Notes: a model not told the origin generated them from the letters alone. Numbered from the stretch's first letter, positions 7,896 to 16,833 are shown. The stretch: 64,000 bases of DNA from Pseudocalidococcus azoricus BACA0444 (GCF_031729055.1 NZ_JAVMIP010000007.1:61610-125609); one strand, 5' to 3'. Numbers and translations: made by a program.

Positions 7896-9908
7896 ATGGA
7901 ATTAAAGCGGCGGGATTTTCTACAGGCGACTGGGGTCTGGTTGGCAGGAGTAAGCAGCAGTGAATTCATTCTTCAATTGGCAAATTCTCCAGGCCTGGCC
8001 ACAACAACCCCACCCCGCAGACGAGCTTTACTGATTGGCATTAACCACCATGGGCCTGGGGAGGTTTTACCGCCATTGCAGGGATGTCTCACTGATGTAG
8101 AGCTACAAAAGCAGTTATTGCGCTATCGCTTGGCCTGGGGGGCTGGGGATATTCAGGTTTTAACCAATCAAGAGGCAACAGGGGCGGCCATTGAGACGGG
8201 GATTCAGGATTTTTTACTATCAGGGGCATCCACTGGGGATCTACTATTCCTTCATTTCAGTGGCTATGGCCGGCAGGTGTCTGATCGGGGGGCGACCTTA
8301 ATCCCCTACGATGCCCAGGCCGATGGGAGTAGTGATATTTCCTTGAGGTGGTTGAGTCAACTACCCCTACCCCCTGGGGTAACATTTTGGTGTTGTTTTG
8401 ATGCGGGGTTTCAAACCCATCCAGGCCTTGTGGAACGATCCCGTCCGTCCATCGGCACTGCTCCCCCTCCCCCAGCCCCCTCCCCAAGCATGATTTGGCT
8501 GCAACCGACCATCGCCAGAGAAATTCAACTCCAAGGGACCCAGGCCGGGGCCTTTACCCAGAGCATCACGAAACAGCTTTGGAGTCATGCCTCAACCAGC
8601 TCCCTTAGTGGATATTGGGCGGCCCAGGACTTAGAACGGCAAACCGGCGAACTAATCCATCTCCACTGGCAGGCCGAGGCGGGGGCGCGCATTCCCGGAA
8701 CCCTTAACCTGACTGGGGGGCTAACCTTGTCAGTGCCAGGGGCCGATGCGGCGATCATCACCTCTGCTCAGGACAGTCAGACGGCCCAAATTTGGCTAGG
8801 CGGAATGGCCAGTCCCCTACTGACCCAGGCCGGTTGGCAAAGCTATTTTCAGCCCGTCATGCCAGAATTCTCCCCAACCACCGCAGCTTTTTGGGTGCAA
8901 AATCCAGTCGGACTAACGGCCACAGCCCCAATTGCCGACTTAAGCGGCCTCAGGAGAGGGACATTATTGCAAGAGCGGTTGCGGCTATTGCCCCATCATT
9001 TAACCTTGACCATCGGCCTGGCCGAAACCCTGGATAAGGTAACGCGCATTGATGCAGTCAGTGGCTTAGATGGGTTGACGGATTGGGTCAGTGCTACAAC
9101 GGAGGGGACAGGGGATTATCGTGTCATTGCCCAGTCGGAAGCTGAACATTGTCTTTATGGATTGGCTTGGCCCGGTGGGACTGTTTTACCCCAAACCCTG
9201 GGCAATCCGGGAGAAGCGATTAAAGGGGCGATCCGGCGGCTGGGGACTATGTTTCCAGTGTTGCTAGCTAATAAATGGTTGGGCCTCACCTTAAATGGCG
9301 AAACCTCCGGCCTGGGTGTGACCGTGGCCTGGCAAAAATTACTACCTCAACCAGAATTATTGCTCCGGGTCCAAACAGAACGGGCATTGGGGGCCGCCCC
9401 AGAAACAGCCATCGGGAATTTTTCAGCCCAGGCCTGGGAGCGAGGGGTTACCTTCCAAGTGGGGGAGCAATTTTGTTATCGGCTCACAAATTATAGTCCG
9501 GCCCCCGTTTATGCCCTTTGGTTGGCCTGGGATAGTGCTGCGGGCCTGTTGGTTTTACCAACATTGATGGATTCTCCCCAACTCACCTGGCAGCTAACCC
9601 TCGCCCCCCAATTAACAACTACTTTACCCGTGCGAGAACTGCACTATACCAGCCCTTGTGTCAATAGCTATCTCCTCCTGAGCCGTACCCCGTTCACCCA
9701 GGCCCTCGATTATTTAGCTCATCTACCCACCAGTGGAGACCCCCCTCGTCTCGTTCCCCCCAAGGAAGCTTTGGTTCTAGTCCAGGCCATTCTTCAGGAT
9801 CTCCATCAAAATAATCCAGAGTCACCCCTCAAGCCAGCTACTACCAGTGCATACACCCTTGATCTCCAGGCCTGGGCTACGTTTTGCTTCACGTTTCGAG
9901 TTGTGTAA
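7896..9908 (+). CDS. Caspase-like (C14) protein, degenerate active site, Tat-type signal
   Basis: 670 residues. The N-terminus KRRDFLQATGVWLAG is a twin-arginine-like export signal. Residues about 42-260 carry a caspase/orthocaspase p20 fold (RRALLIGINHHGPGEVLPPL, LQGCLTDVELQKQLL). The catalytic His motif, normally FSGHG, reads FSGYG (121-125). The Cys motif, normally DxCxSG, reads WCCFDAG (165-171). Canonical His-Cys proteolysis is therefore doubtful. Cyanobacterial pseudo-orthocaspases with His-to-Tyr changes are known. The C-terminus (VGEQFCYRLTNYSPAPVYAL) resembles DUF4384. It is convergent with the next gene, with 5 bp between the stops. Confidence 0.82.
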   Translation: MELKRRDFLQATGVWLAGVSSSEFILQLANSPGLATTTPPRRRALLIGINHHGPGEVLPPLQGCLTDVELQKQLLRYRLAWGAGDIQVLTNQEATGAAIETGIQDFLLSGASTGDLLFLHFSGYGRQVSDRGATLIPYDAQADGSSDISLRWLSQLPLPPGVTFWCCFDAGFQTHPGLVERSRPSIGTAPPPPAPSPSMIWLQPTIAREIQLQGTQAGAFTQSITKQLWSHASTSSLSGYWAAQDLERQTGELIHLHWQAEAGARIPGTLNLTGGLTLSVPGADAAIITSAQDSQTAQIWLGGMASPLLTQAGWQSYFQPVMPEFSPTTAAFWVQNPVGLTATAPIADLSGLRRGTLLQERLRLLPHHLTLTIGLAETLDKVTRIDAVSGLDGLTDWVSATTEGTGDYRVIAQSEAEHCLYGLAWPGGTVLPQTLGNPGEAIKGAIRRLGTMFPVLLANKWLGLTLNGETSGLGVTVAWQKLLPQPELLLRVQTERALGAAPETAIGNFSAQAWERGVTFQVGEQFCYRLTNYSPAPVYALWLAWDSAAGLLVLPTLMDSPQLTWQLTLAPQLTTTLPVRELHYTSPCVNSYLLLSRTPFTQALDYLAHLPTSGDPPRLVPPKEALVLVQAILQDLHQNNPESPLKPATTSAYTLDLQAWATFCFTFRVV

Positions 9909-9913
9909 TCGCC

Positions 9914-10384
9914 TTAGGGGTTTGTTTTTTTCTGATGGCCGAGATGCCACGCTTCCCAGGCAAAGTAAGCAAAAATCACTAAGTTCAGCCCAAAAAGGAG
10001 TCCTGTTTCCCACTTGGGATCATGCTGCAATTCCCAAATTTCCACTGGTAGTAATATCCCCACCAGGCCAGCAAAGAGATAATAGCCCCAAATCTTTCCT
10101 TCCCAGACCGCCCAGGCCGCCACCGCAATCATCAGGCCATAGACCCCTGTGCCGCGAGAAATTAGTTTCAGTTCATTCACCGGAGTCTGGCTCAGAAAGC
10201 TCAACGTGGACTGGACAGCTCGAAACTCTGCTTGGAGAATATGGGACTGAATCCAGAGGGCAAAGGTATCATTAAACCGCCATGTCACCCCGGTCACAAA
10301 AGAGGTCAACAGAAGCAACAGAGCAAAAATTCCCTTCTTGACCACTGCAACCTTAACAATCCATGAGCGTGATCGCCCTGCCAT
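9914..10384 (-). CDS. DUF2127-family membrane protein
   Basis: 156 residues with four hydrophobic segments (IFALLLLLTSFVTGVTW, GVYGLMIAVAAWAVWEG, YYLFAGLVGILLPVEIWEL, LLFGLNLVIFAYFAWE). The pattern AAWAVWEGKIWGYYLFAGLV, the charged loop with E and H, and the C-terminal half match DUF2127, a small integral membrane family of unknown function. A basic N-terminus (MAGRSRSWIVKVAVVKK) precedes the first helix. It ends a few bases from the caspase-like gene on the opposite strand. Confidence 0.7.
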   Translation of the reverse strand: MAGRSRSWIVKVAVVKKGIFALLLLLTSFVTGVTWRFNDTFALWIQSHILQAEFRAVQSTLSFLSQTPVNELKLISRGTGVYGLMIAVAAWAVWEGKIWGYYLFAGLVGILLPVEIWELQHDPKWETGLLFGLNLVIFAYFAWEAWHLGHQKKTNP

Positions 10385-10431
10385 ATTCTTTATCCTTTCC
10401 GCAATTTAGAGAATTAACCACATAGACCCCG

Positions 10432-10464
10432 AAAAAAGGGCTATCCCAAAAGCAGGATAACCCT
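10432..10464 (-). terminator. Intrinsic terminator of the gifB-like gene
   Basis: On the minus strand the stem AGGGTTATCC pairs with GGATAGCCCT (one G-U) around an 8-base loop and is followed by TTTTTTC. It lies about 95 bp downstream of the DUF4278 gene stop and points away from it, as a rho-independent terminator should. Confidence 0.7.
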
Positions 10465-10560
10465 AATTCAAGCAATCAAGTTTTTCTTAATCTAAGTCAA
10501 GGAAGAGGTGAGACAAGAAACAAAGGCGGAATGACAAGAAGTGCTCAAGGAACTAAACCT

Positions 10561-11010
10561 CTAGTAGAGGAGTTGCATTTCAGCCCGAATCATCTCTGCT
10601 TGGACATCATTACCGGCTGCTTTGGCTTTTTTCAAGCGATTTTGCAAGTAAGTGAACGCAGTGTGGCGATGTTCCGGCTCCACATCTTGGGCATCGGTGA
10701 CATGAAAGGCATAGTCAGATTGGAAACCGGCCACAGAGGGCAAAACGGCATTGGCATCGTTGGCAACTGCAGCTTCGGCAATATGCTCATTTAACAAAAT
10801 GGCATCTTTCATCGAACGAGCCGCCGGAGATTGCTGGTATTTGATCCCCCGATAGGTGAGCATTTGCACGGGTTGTGGCACAGGCAGGCCAGCATTCGTT
10901 GCAAAGTTGGGCGCAGGATCGGGACGTTCAATAACCTGTGTCCGGGCTAGGATTTCGGCGGAAGTTGAATCAACGGTGTAGCTGACACCACGGTAATTGA
11001 GGGTATTCAT
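10561..11010 (-). CDS. gifB: DUF4278 protein, probable glutamine synthetase inactivating factor IF17
   Basis: 149 residues with two YRG motifs of the DUF4278 type, NYRGVSYTV at the start and LTYRGIKYQ near residue 52, and an alpha-helical Lys/Ala/Glu-rich C-terminus (YLQNRLKKAKAAGNDVQAEM). A strong Shine-Dalgarno (AAGGAG) lies 6 bases before the ATG. The length equals that which I recall for Synechocystis IF17, a protein that binds and inactivates glutamine synthetase I. The leader holds a candidate glutamine riboswitch and an NtcA box, the two regulators known for gifB. The identification is inferred from length, domain and regulation rather than alignment; another DUF4278 nitrogen regulator is possible. 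Confidence 0.6.
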   Translation of the reverse strand: MNTLNYRGVSYTVDSTSAEILARTQVIERPDPAPNFATNAGLPVPQPVQMLTYRGIKYQQSPAARSMKDAILLNEHIAEAAVANDANAVLPSVAGFQSDYAFHVTDAQDVEPEHRHTAFTYLQNRLKKAKAAGNDVQAEMIRAEMQLLY

Positions 11011-11076
11011 AGTAGGCTCCTTGAATGGATCATGGGGGACTCGATGATTCTTAGAGCGGAATTGGCTCTACGGTCA

Positions 11077-11208
11077 GCGCGTTCCTTCGGGGGATTCCCT
11101 ACTTCCGTCTCTACCGTCAATATCAACCGCTTCTTAAATGTCACCCGTTAATCCGTTTGGATTGTGAATGAGGCAGTTACAGCGGGAGAGCTTGGGGAGA
11201 GATGAACG
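11077..11208 (-). promoter_or_regulatory. Candidate glutamine riboswitch (glnA RNA type)
   Basis: The minus-strand leader reads CGTTCATCTCT at 11208-11198, then after a long loop AGAGACGGAAGTAGGG, AAT, CCCCCGAAGGAACGCGC ending at 11077. The conserved blocks GACGGAAGTAGG and CCGAAGGAACGCG match what I recall of the glnA/glutamine aptamer. P1 can form from CGTTC with GAACG, P2 from TCTCT with AGAGA, and P3 from GGG with CCC. P2 closes an unusually long loop of about 70 nt. It sits 67 bp upstream of the gifB-like start, the arrangement established in cyanobacteria for glutamine-dependent activation of gifB. No covariance search was run. Confidence 0.68.
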
Positions 11209-11226
11209 ATTACTCATCTACAATCT

Positions 11227-11240
11227 GTATCATAAGATAC
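11227..11240. promoter_or_regulatory. NtcA-binding site (GTA-N8-TAC)
   Basis: GTATCATAAGATAC is an exact match to GTA-N8-TAC and nearly palindromic. It lies 19 bp upstream of the riboswitch 5' side. On the minus strand it contains TATGAT, a plausible -10 box, so NtcA binding would overlap the promoter. That fits repression of gif genes under nitrogen limitation. Inference from pattern only. Confidence 0.6.
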
Positions 11241-11457
11241 TGTTTGATGATTATGAGCGATTTTTTAGAAAACTTTACATTAAGGGTTCATTAAGGAGTT
11301 TTCTTTGATAGACCTGGGTTTGGGGGATTTTCAGGGCCTGGGGATCAAAAAATCTGGCCTGGAATCCTTGACATTGACGGGGCTAACTCCCTGGCTTGCT
11401 TTTGATAAGATTTCGTGAGCAAAATAGCCACATTGCCCAGGCCGGAGTTTTATCCCC

Positions 11458-13050
11458 ATGACCGCCAGTTTGCCCCCCCTGATTCAAGCCATGGTTCAAC
11501 CGCAGTTTTATCCCCATCCGGTGCAGACTCCAATTCGGCTGTTGCAAACCCACATTTCCTATGTGCTACTAACGGGGGACTATGCCTATAAGGTGAAGAA
11601 ACCAGCGGATTTTGGCTTTTTGAATTTTTCGACTCTGGAGCGGCGACATTTTTTTTGCCAGGAAGAACTGCGACTGAATCAACGCCTCTGCCCAGATCTA
11701 TATCTCCAAGTCTTGGGAATTGAGCAAAATCCTGACGCGTCAGAAACATCGGCAGGGGCTTATGGCTGGTCACGGGGCGAGGGGAGGATTTGCGACTACG
11801 CGATTCAAATGCGCCAGTTCGACCAGGCCCAGCTATTTAGTCACCTCTTTGCCGAAAATGCCTTGACTTTAGAATTAATGATCCAATTGGGGAAACAACT
11901 GGCCCAGTTCCATGCTCAAGCGGCCACCAGTCCCGATATTACGGCCTTTGGAAGTCCAGCAGCGGTGCAAACCATTGTCGAAAACTCCTATGGCCTGGGG
12001 CAAGGATTTATCGGGCGTTCCCAAACTGCGGCCCAATTTGAAGCAACCAAAGCATTTACCGATCAGTTTTTTCAAGAACATGGGGCTTGGCTTCAGGAAA
12101 GGCAGATCCTCGGCAAAATCCGCGAATGTCACGGGGATATTCACCTGAATAATATTTGTCTGTTTAAGGGCTTAATTCAAATCTTTGATTGCATTGAGTT
12201 TAATCAGGAATTTCGCAACATTGACGTGATCTACGATGCGGCCTTTTTGGTCATGGATCTGCAGTTTCGAGGCCGGCCTGATTTAGCCAATACCTTTTTG
12301 AATGCCTATCTAGAGTGGAGTAACGATTACCAGGGTGCGGTGTTGTTACCCTTGTATTTGAGTATGCGGGCCTATATTCGGGGCAATGTGAATTCCCTGG
12401 CCTTGAATGACCCTGCCATTCCCGATAGTGATAAAGTCACCATTGCTCAAACTGCCGCCGACTATTATCACCAGGCCTGGGCCTACACCCAACCCCAAAC
12501 AGGCGCGCTCTATGTCATGGTCGGCATTTCCGGTTCTGGGAAATCAACAGTCGCCCGCCAGATTGCCCAACAAACCCATGGGATTCAGATTCGCTCCGAT
12601 GCCGTCAGAAAACATTTGGCCGGCCTGGCCTTGGATCAACGGGGAGATGACGCAGGGGCCTGGGGAACGGGGATTTACACTCCAGAATTGACCCAAAAAA
12701 CCTATGACCGCCTCTTAGAGTTGGGAATTTTCCTAGCAAAACAGGGAGCAACGGTGATTCTTGATGCCAAATATGACCGCCAAGCCCTGCGACAAACCCT
12801 GATCTCCCAGGCCAGTGCCAAAGAAATACCCCTAAAATTTATTTACTGCACCGCACCTGTAGAAGTCCTCCATGATCGACTCAATCAACGTCAAGGGGAT
12901 ATTGCCGATGCCACGAGCAAAATTTTAGCCGCCCAAATCGCCGCCTTTGAACCCTTTAGTCTCGCCGAACAGGCCTGGTTACACACCATTAACACGACTC
13001 AAGAACTTGGGCCGCAACTGGGGGAATTATTATCCTCAAATCCTGAATAA
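11458..13050 (+). CDS. APH-like kinase fused to a P-loop kinase domain
   Basis: 530 residues in two parts. Residues about 20-330 resemble the aminoglycoside-phosphotransferase/kinase fold: VKKPADFGFLNFSTLERR early, then the catalytic loop ECHGDIHLNNICLF and IFDCIEFNQEFRNIDVIYD. Residues about 350-530 form a P-loop nucleotide kinase (VMVGISGSGKSTVARQIA, later VILDAKYDRQALR). This bifunctional architecture is a known conserved bacterial family, often annotated as 'AAA family ATPase', with no firm substrate. Starts at ATG 11458. Confidence 0.8.
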   Translation: MTASLPPLIQAMVQPQFYPHPVQTPIRLLQTHISYVLLTGDYAYKVKKPADFGFLNFSTLERRHFFCQEELRLNQRLCPDLYLQVLGIEQNPDASETSAGAYGWSRGEGRICDYAIQMRQFDQAQLFSHLFAENALTLELMIQLGKQLAQFHAQAATSPDITAFGSPAAVQTIVENSYGLGQGFIGRSQTAAQFEATKAFTDQFFQEHGAWLQERQILGKIRECHGDIHLNNICLFKGLIQIFDCIEFNQEFRNIDVIYDAAFLVMDLQFRGRPDLANTFLNAYLEWSNDYQGAVLLPLYLSMRAYIRGNVNSLALNDPAIPDSDKVTIAQTAADYYHQAWAYTQPQTGALYVMVGISGSGKSTVARQIAQQTHGIQIRSDAVRKHLAGLALDQRGDDAGAWGTGIYTPELTQKTYDRLLELGIFLAKQGATVILDAKYDRQALRQTLISQASAKEIPLKFIYCTAPVEVLHDRLNQRQGDIADATSKILAAQIAAFEPFSLAEQAWLHTINTTQELGPQLGELLSSNPE

Positions 13051-13052
13051 AC

Positions 13053-13223
13053 CTAGGAGACTGCCGCTGCTACCCCAATCAAACCTAGGACTAAAACAAC
13101 CCCACCAATACCTAAAAATAAATAGAGCCGCTTCTGTCCCGCAGTGGGAGGTTGGGCCTCATAGATCTTGGGTTCAATGGCAAAATTATTCAGCCGGCCA
13201 TCATCATCGGTGGTATAGGGCAT
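13053..13223 (-). CDS. psb34: Psb34-like photosystem II assembly peptide (ssl1498 family)
   Basis: A 56-residue ORF begins MPYTTDDDGRLNNFAIEPKI and continues YEAQPPTAGQKRLYLFLGIG, followed by one transmembrane helix (GGVVLVLGLIGVAAAVS). This is the conserved cyanobacterial ssl1498-type protein now called Psb34, which binds the CP47 side of photosystem II assembly intermediates and competes with high-light-inducible proteins. The cytosolic N-terminal arm with RLNNFAxEPK is diagnostic in my memory of the family. The gene stops 3 bp from the end of the upstream plus-strand kinase gene, convergently. Confidence 0.8.
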   Translation of the reverse strand: MPYTTDDDGRLNNFAIEPKIYEAQPPTAGQKRLYLFLGIGGVVLVLGLIGVAAAVS

Positions 13224-13326
13224 AAAACAGTCCAGAACAATCAGACAAGTTTGGTCATCTTAGCAACTTCCTTTCATTTCCTTGACAATTGGATAAAGTT
13301 CTTAATATTTGTTTAGTTCTTGAAGC

Positions 13327-13821
13327 TTACCGACTGGGTCTGGACAATCGCCACCGCCAAAAGGCAAAACTAGGATAGGCATTCAAGAGAATTCCCAACA
13401 CCAGGCCCAGATGGGTTACCAAGGTCAAACCAGCCCAGGCCAACGGGAACCATTGCCAATCTGAATCCGGTAGCGGGGGAAAGATGTAATAGCCCAACCA
13501 CACCAGGCCGGGGGGTAAAAGAATTAAGGCCACAGCAACCACTGCCAAGGTATAGGTGAAGGGAATATTCTGCTGACTGAGAGACCGCCAGGTTTGTCCA
13601 TCCCATTGCCACTGAAAGGCCTGGCTACTATCTTCTAAACGGACGGTTTGCCGCTCTAAATTAACCGATAGAATATGCCGACAAAAATTACAGGAAAAAG
13701 CCTCCATTAAAACCATCTGGCTAATTTGCCCATGCTGACAAACCGGACAGGTATAAACTTCTTCCAGCCGCAGGTCAGACTTGTCATGCAGAGAAACTTT
13801 ATTATTACCAAATGAACTCAT
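13327..13821 (-). CDS. Zinc-ribbon protein with two membrane helices
   Basis: 164 residues from the ATG at 13821, chosen because it overlaps the upstream stop as ATGA, implying translational coupling; a start eight codons earlier would run into the preceding gene. The N-terminal half has a zinc-ribbon pattern CPVC...CNFC (YTCPVCQHGQ, FSCNFCRHIL). Two hydrophobic helices follow (YTLAVVAVALILLPPGLVWL; FPLAWAGLTLVTHLGLVLGI). I do not recognise a named family. It is the third gene of a coupled operon with DUF6887-like and DUF6888-like proteins. Confidence 0.65.
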   Translation of the reverse strand: MSSFGNNKVSLHDKSDLRLEEVYTCPVCQHGQISQMVLMEAFSCNFCRHILSVNLERQTVRLEDSSQAFQWQWDGQTWRSLSQQNIPFTYTLAVVAVALILLPPGLVWLGYYIFPPLPDSDWQWFPLAWAGLTLVTHLGLVLGILLNAYPSFAFWRWRLSRPSR

Positions 13822-14306
13822 GTTGAACGTAGGCCAAATACCCATGCAGGGGGATTGTTTTCAGAATAATCACCACGAAAATAACCATTAACCGGCGACT
13901 CTTTGGGGCCAACGACAACAGTCCATCTCTTGTTAAGACGAGGGGAATAGACTGTCTGTATATCTGAAGGATCGCTCATAGGAATATCCATATAGGCATC
14001 ATAACCATTAAAAGTTTCAGGATAAACTCGAAGCAAATAAGTGGTTATATTCAGTTCTTGTCCCGTGGAGGTTACGACTTGAACTACTTCAGATATGTAA
14101 TCTTGTTCTTGAGGATGATGAGAAGAGTCCATTTTTTTATCGACCTCAATTTGCCATTGAATATCCTCAAGGTTGATATTGATCATACGTCCCTCTTCTT
14201 GAGAGCGATCAACATAGGTTTGAAACGCATCCATATTGTCTCTATGATCTAGTACATAACGGCGTAACTCCTGTAGAGACATAGACTTATAATTAGCTGA
14301 TGTCAT
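13818..14306 (-). CDS. DUF6887-like protein with a C-terminal extension
   Basis: 162 residues. The N-terminal about 45 (MSLQELRRYVLDHRDNMDAF, then QTYVDRSQEEGRMI) match the short cyanobacterial DUF6887 pattern, an antitoxin-like helical peptide. Unlike the usual about 70-residue proteins, it has a further about 100 residues (LLRVYPETFNGYDAYMDIPM, RWTVVVGPKESPV) that I do not recognise. ATGA overlaps with both neighbours show tight coupling. DUF6887/DUF6888 neighbours are common in cyanobacteria, which suggests a two-component (possibly toxin-antitoxin-like) unit, but no activity is established. Confidence 0.6.
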   Translation of the reverse strand: MTSANYKSMSLQELRRYVLDHRDNMDAFQTYVDRSQEEGRMININLEDIQWQIEVDKKMDSSHHPQEQDYISEVVQVVTSTGQELNITTYLLRVYPETFNGYDAYMDIPMSDPSDIQTVYSPRLNKRWTVVVGPKESPVNGYFRGDYSENNPPAWVFGLRST

Positions 14307-14596
14307 GGTTCGTAACCTCCAGTGATTTTTATCTCAAAATCCAAGTCTTCTCCAGCCAGTAAATATAAATTTCCCGTCCGTTGGTCAATTCGCACAAGCT
14401 CAATACTTTTGTATTGCCAGCCAGGATACAGCGGATTCGATATTGGACTGGTACAGCTTAAGGTGTTACACCCCTGTTTTGAATTAGATTCAAGGCTTGA
14501 ATGTACCAAATAGATGCCGAAAGTGCTGTAAATAATGTTGGTCAGCCGATCACAAAGCCTATATAGTCCTTGGGTCTGTTTATTGGTTGGTTCCAT
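14303..14596 (-). CDS. DUF6888-like protein
   Basis: 97 residues, first gene of the coupled trio. LYRLCDRLTNIIYSTFGIYL at the N-terminus and ELVRIDQRTGNLYLLAGEDL at the C-terminus match the short cyanobacterial DUF6888 pattern. A central Ser/Cys/Pro-rich stretch of about 35 residues (two cysteines, CNTLSC) looks like an insertion relative to the compact family. Its stop overlaps the next start as ATGA. Function unknown; pairing with DUF6887 suggests joint action. Confidence 0.6.
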   Translation of the reverse strand: MEPTNKQTQGLYRLCDRLTNIIYSTFGIYLVHSSLESNSKQGCNTLSCTSPISNPLYPGWQYKSIELVRIDQRTGNLYLLAGEDLDFEIKITGGYEP

Positions 14597-14639
14597 AATG
14601 TTTAGTGTGACTGATTGCCTAGGTTGAAGTTAACTCAAG

Positions 14640-16037
14640 TCAAGAAGAACGTATAGCCCCTCTAGCCTCTTGTATGGCCTGCCTGACTTGTTCAAATCCG
14701 GTTCCCCCATAGCTATTTCGGGCGGCAACCACTTGACGGGGAGCAATGGCGGCGTAAATATCACCTTCAAATCGCTCATGGAGGACTTGCCATTCCCCTA
14801 AGGTTAAATCTTTGAGTAATTTCCCCTGACTGACACAGGTTTTGACCACTTTTCCGACTAAGTTATAGGCTTCTCGGAAGGGGACACCTTTGGCCGCCAA
14901 GTAATCTGCCACATCGGTTGCATTGGCAAAATCCGCTTCCACTGCCGCCGCCAAGCGTTCTGTCCGAAACACCAGGCCTTCTTGAAATAAGATTGTTGTT
15001 GCTTCTAAACAGGCCTTGACCGTGTTGACCGCATCAAATAAAGCTTCCTTATCTTCTTGCAAGTCTTTGTTATAAGCCAAGGGTAAGCCCTTCATCAGCA
15101 CTAGCATTCCCTGCAAATGCCCAAATACCCGCCCCGCTTTGCCCCGCACCAACTCCGGTACATCTGGATTTTTTTTCTGGGGCATGATACTAGAGCCGGT
15201 GGCGCAACTGTCGGTAAGGGAGACAAAACTAAATTCCTCCGAGGCCCAGAGAATTACTTCTTCCGAGATGCGCGACAAATGCACCATGATCAAGCTGGCG
15301 GCACAGAGGAATTCAATGGCAAAGTCCCGGTCGCTGACCCCATCTAAGCTATTGCCGTAAACTCCCCCAAAGCCGAGTAATTCCGCACTGTAATGGCGAT
15401 CAATTGGAAAGGTTGTCCCAGCCAAGGCTCCACTGCCCAAAGGTGAAATATTGACCCGGGCATAAATCTCATCCAGACGTTGCCAATCCCGTTCTGCCAT
15501 CGCCACATAGGCCAAAAGATGATGAGCCAAACTTAGAGGCTGGGCCCGTTGCAGGTGAGTATAGCCAGGAATGAGGGTTTCGACATGGGTTTCGGCTAAG
15601 TCTAAGAGCACCGTTTGCCATTGCCGGAGTTGGGCCTGGATGTCGCGAATCTGTTGCCGTAAATAAAGCCGGGTATCAGTTCCCACTTGGTCATTGCGAG
15701 AACGAGCGGTGTGGAGTTTTTTGCCTAAATCCCCAATTAGTTCCGTCAGGCGGCGTTCGACTGCAAAATGGACATCTTCAGCTTCAATGCCTGGGTTAAA
15801 CTCCCCGTTGCGATATTCTTGGCGAATTTGCTCCAGGCCTTGGACAATTTTCGTAGCTTCCTCTGATGTGATGATCCCAGTTTTGCCGAGCATTTGGGCA
15901 TGGGCCTGGGAACCCGTCAAATCATATTCAATCAGGGCAATATCAAAGCCAATACTGGCATTGAACTGGGCAATGGCGGGATGGAGGGCGGATTCAAACC
16001 GTTGACTCCAAGGTTGTGGGGCGGGGGATGTGGCCAT
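14640..16037 (-). CDS. argH: Argininosuccinate lyase
   Basis: Last step of arginine synthesis: argininosuccinate to arginine plus fumarate. 465 residues, the normal length. Family blocks visible: [15 protein letters not shown] near 115, [16 protein letters not shown] block ([20 protein letters not shown]), and the fumarase/ASL signature [12 protein letters not shown] near 280, which holds the catalytic serine loop. ATG start at 16037. It stands alone between the DUF6888 operon and an unrelated gene. Confidence 0.96.
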   Translation of the reverse strand: MATSPAPQPWSQRFESALHPAIAQFNASIGFDIALIEYDLTGSQAHAQMLGKTGIITSEEATKIVQGLEQIRQEYRNGEFNPGIEAEDVHFAVERRLTELIGDLGKKLHTARSRNDQVGTDTRLYLRQQIRDIQAQLRQWQTVLLDLAETHVETLIPGYTHLQRAQPLSLAHHLLAYVAMAERDWQRLDEIYARVNISPLGSGALAGTTFPIDRHYSAELLGFGGVYGNSLDGVSDRDFAIEFLCAASLIMVHLSRISEEVILWASEEFSFVSLTDSCATGSSIMPQKKNPDVPELVRGKAGRVFGHLQGMLVLMKGLPLAYNKDLQEDKEALFDAVNTVKACLEATTILFQEGLVFRTERLAAAVEADFANATDVADYLAAKGVPFREAYNLVGKVVKTCVSQGKLLKDLTLGEWQVLHERFEGDIYAAIAPRQVVAARNSYGGTGFEQVRQAIQEARGAIRSS

Positions 16038-16092
16038 GCAGCATTAGCTCTCTTTAACTGAATTGTATCTTGCCACGAATTTCCCAGGACTT

Positions 16093-16659
16093 CTAGCCTA
16101 GCCAGTTAACTTCGACTTTATCCATATCCGCTAAATCTTCGGGATCATAGTTTTGAATGTGAGTGTCCATTTGCATCACCGTTCCGCCTTGGACATAGGT
16201 GGCTTGATGCTTTTGTTCTAACGTTGTCTTAACTCCAGGTTGGGAGGTTTTACCGGGGGTAATGGTGCGTTTCTCAATCCGAACCGATTGCTTGGCGACT
16301 TGGGGGGCTAAATGATTCAGAAAGAAATCTACCGTTTCTTGCTTGAGCCAACCATTGAGCACCGCTACAGCCCCAAATCGATAACCAGTTTGCCATTGTT
16401 CCTGCAAAATTTGGTTGACTTGGTCTTCGGTCAGCAGATGGGCCTTGACAAAGAAATAGCCGATGGGTTCGTTGGGTTGGTTAATCAGTAGGGAGTGCCA
16501 TTCTTTGACAAAAAAATCAATGGTTTCTTGTTTTAGCCAGCCGTGAAGGGCAATAATCTCACCAAACTTCAGGCCCTCATAGACTGACTGCTCCATGACG
16601 ACGACCTGAATTTGGCCCGGATGGAGTAACCCGGCCTGGTGCAGGAGGACACCAATCAC
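16093..16659 (-). CDS. Cyanobacterial protein with two tandem repeats, unknown function
   Basis: 188 residues starting at a GTG (VIGVLLHQAGLL) preceded by a G-rich Shine-Dalgarno-like tract. Two copies of a roughly 50-residue unit end in FGEIIALHGWLKQETIDFF (about 32-50) and FGAVAVLNGWLKQETVDFF (about 94-112). The pattern recalls GspE/MshE N-terminal-like domains that bind nucleotides or partners, but that is only a similarity in feel. The C-terminal about 70 residues are polar and Thr/Gln-rich and look disordered. I do not recognise a function. Confidence 0.7.
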   Translation of the reverse strand: MIGVLLHQAGLLHPGQIQVVVMEQSVYEGLKFGEIIALHGWLKQETIDFFVKEWHSLLINQPNEPIGYFFVKAHLLTEDQVNQILQEQWQTGYRFGAVAVLNGWLKQETVDFFLNHLAPQVAKQSVRIEKRTITPGKTSQPGVKTTLEQKHQATYVQGGTVMQMDTHIQNYDPEDLADMDKVEVNWLG

Positions 16660-16833
16660 GACTAATCCCCCGATTAGAAATGATTCATTCTACCTTAGGA
16701 ATTACCTTGGGGAGGGGATGAGCTTGATAAATATAGATTAATCTTCATAATTTGTATGATGAGCATCTATACCAACCTACCAAGGTCAGGCTCATCCGCA
16801 ACAACGTGGATATATTTACTTGAGGTAAGTTCC

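Noticed and set aside
10531..10794. Plus-strand ORF of 87 codons
   Set aside because: Antisense to the gifB-like gene, which has a strong ribosome-binding site, terminator and riboswitch.
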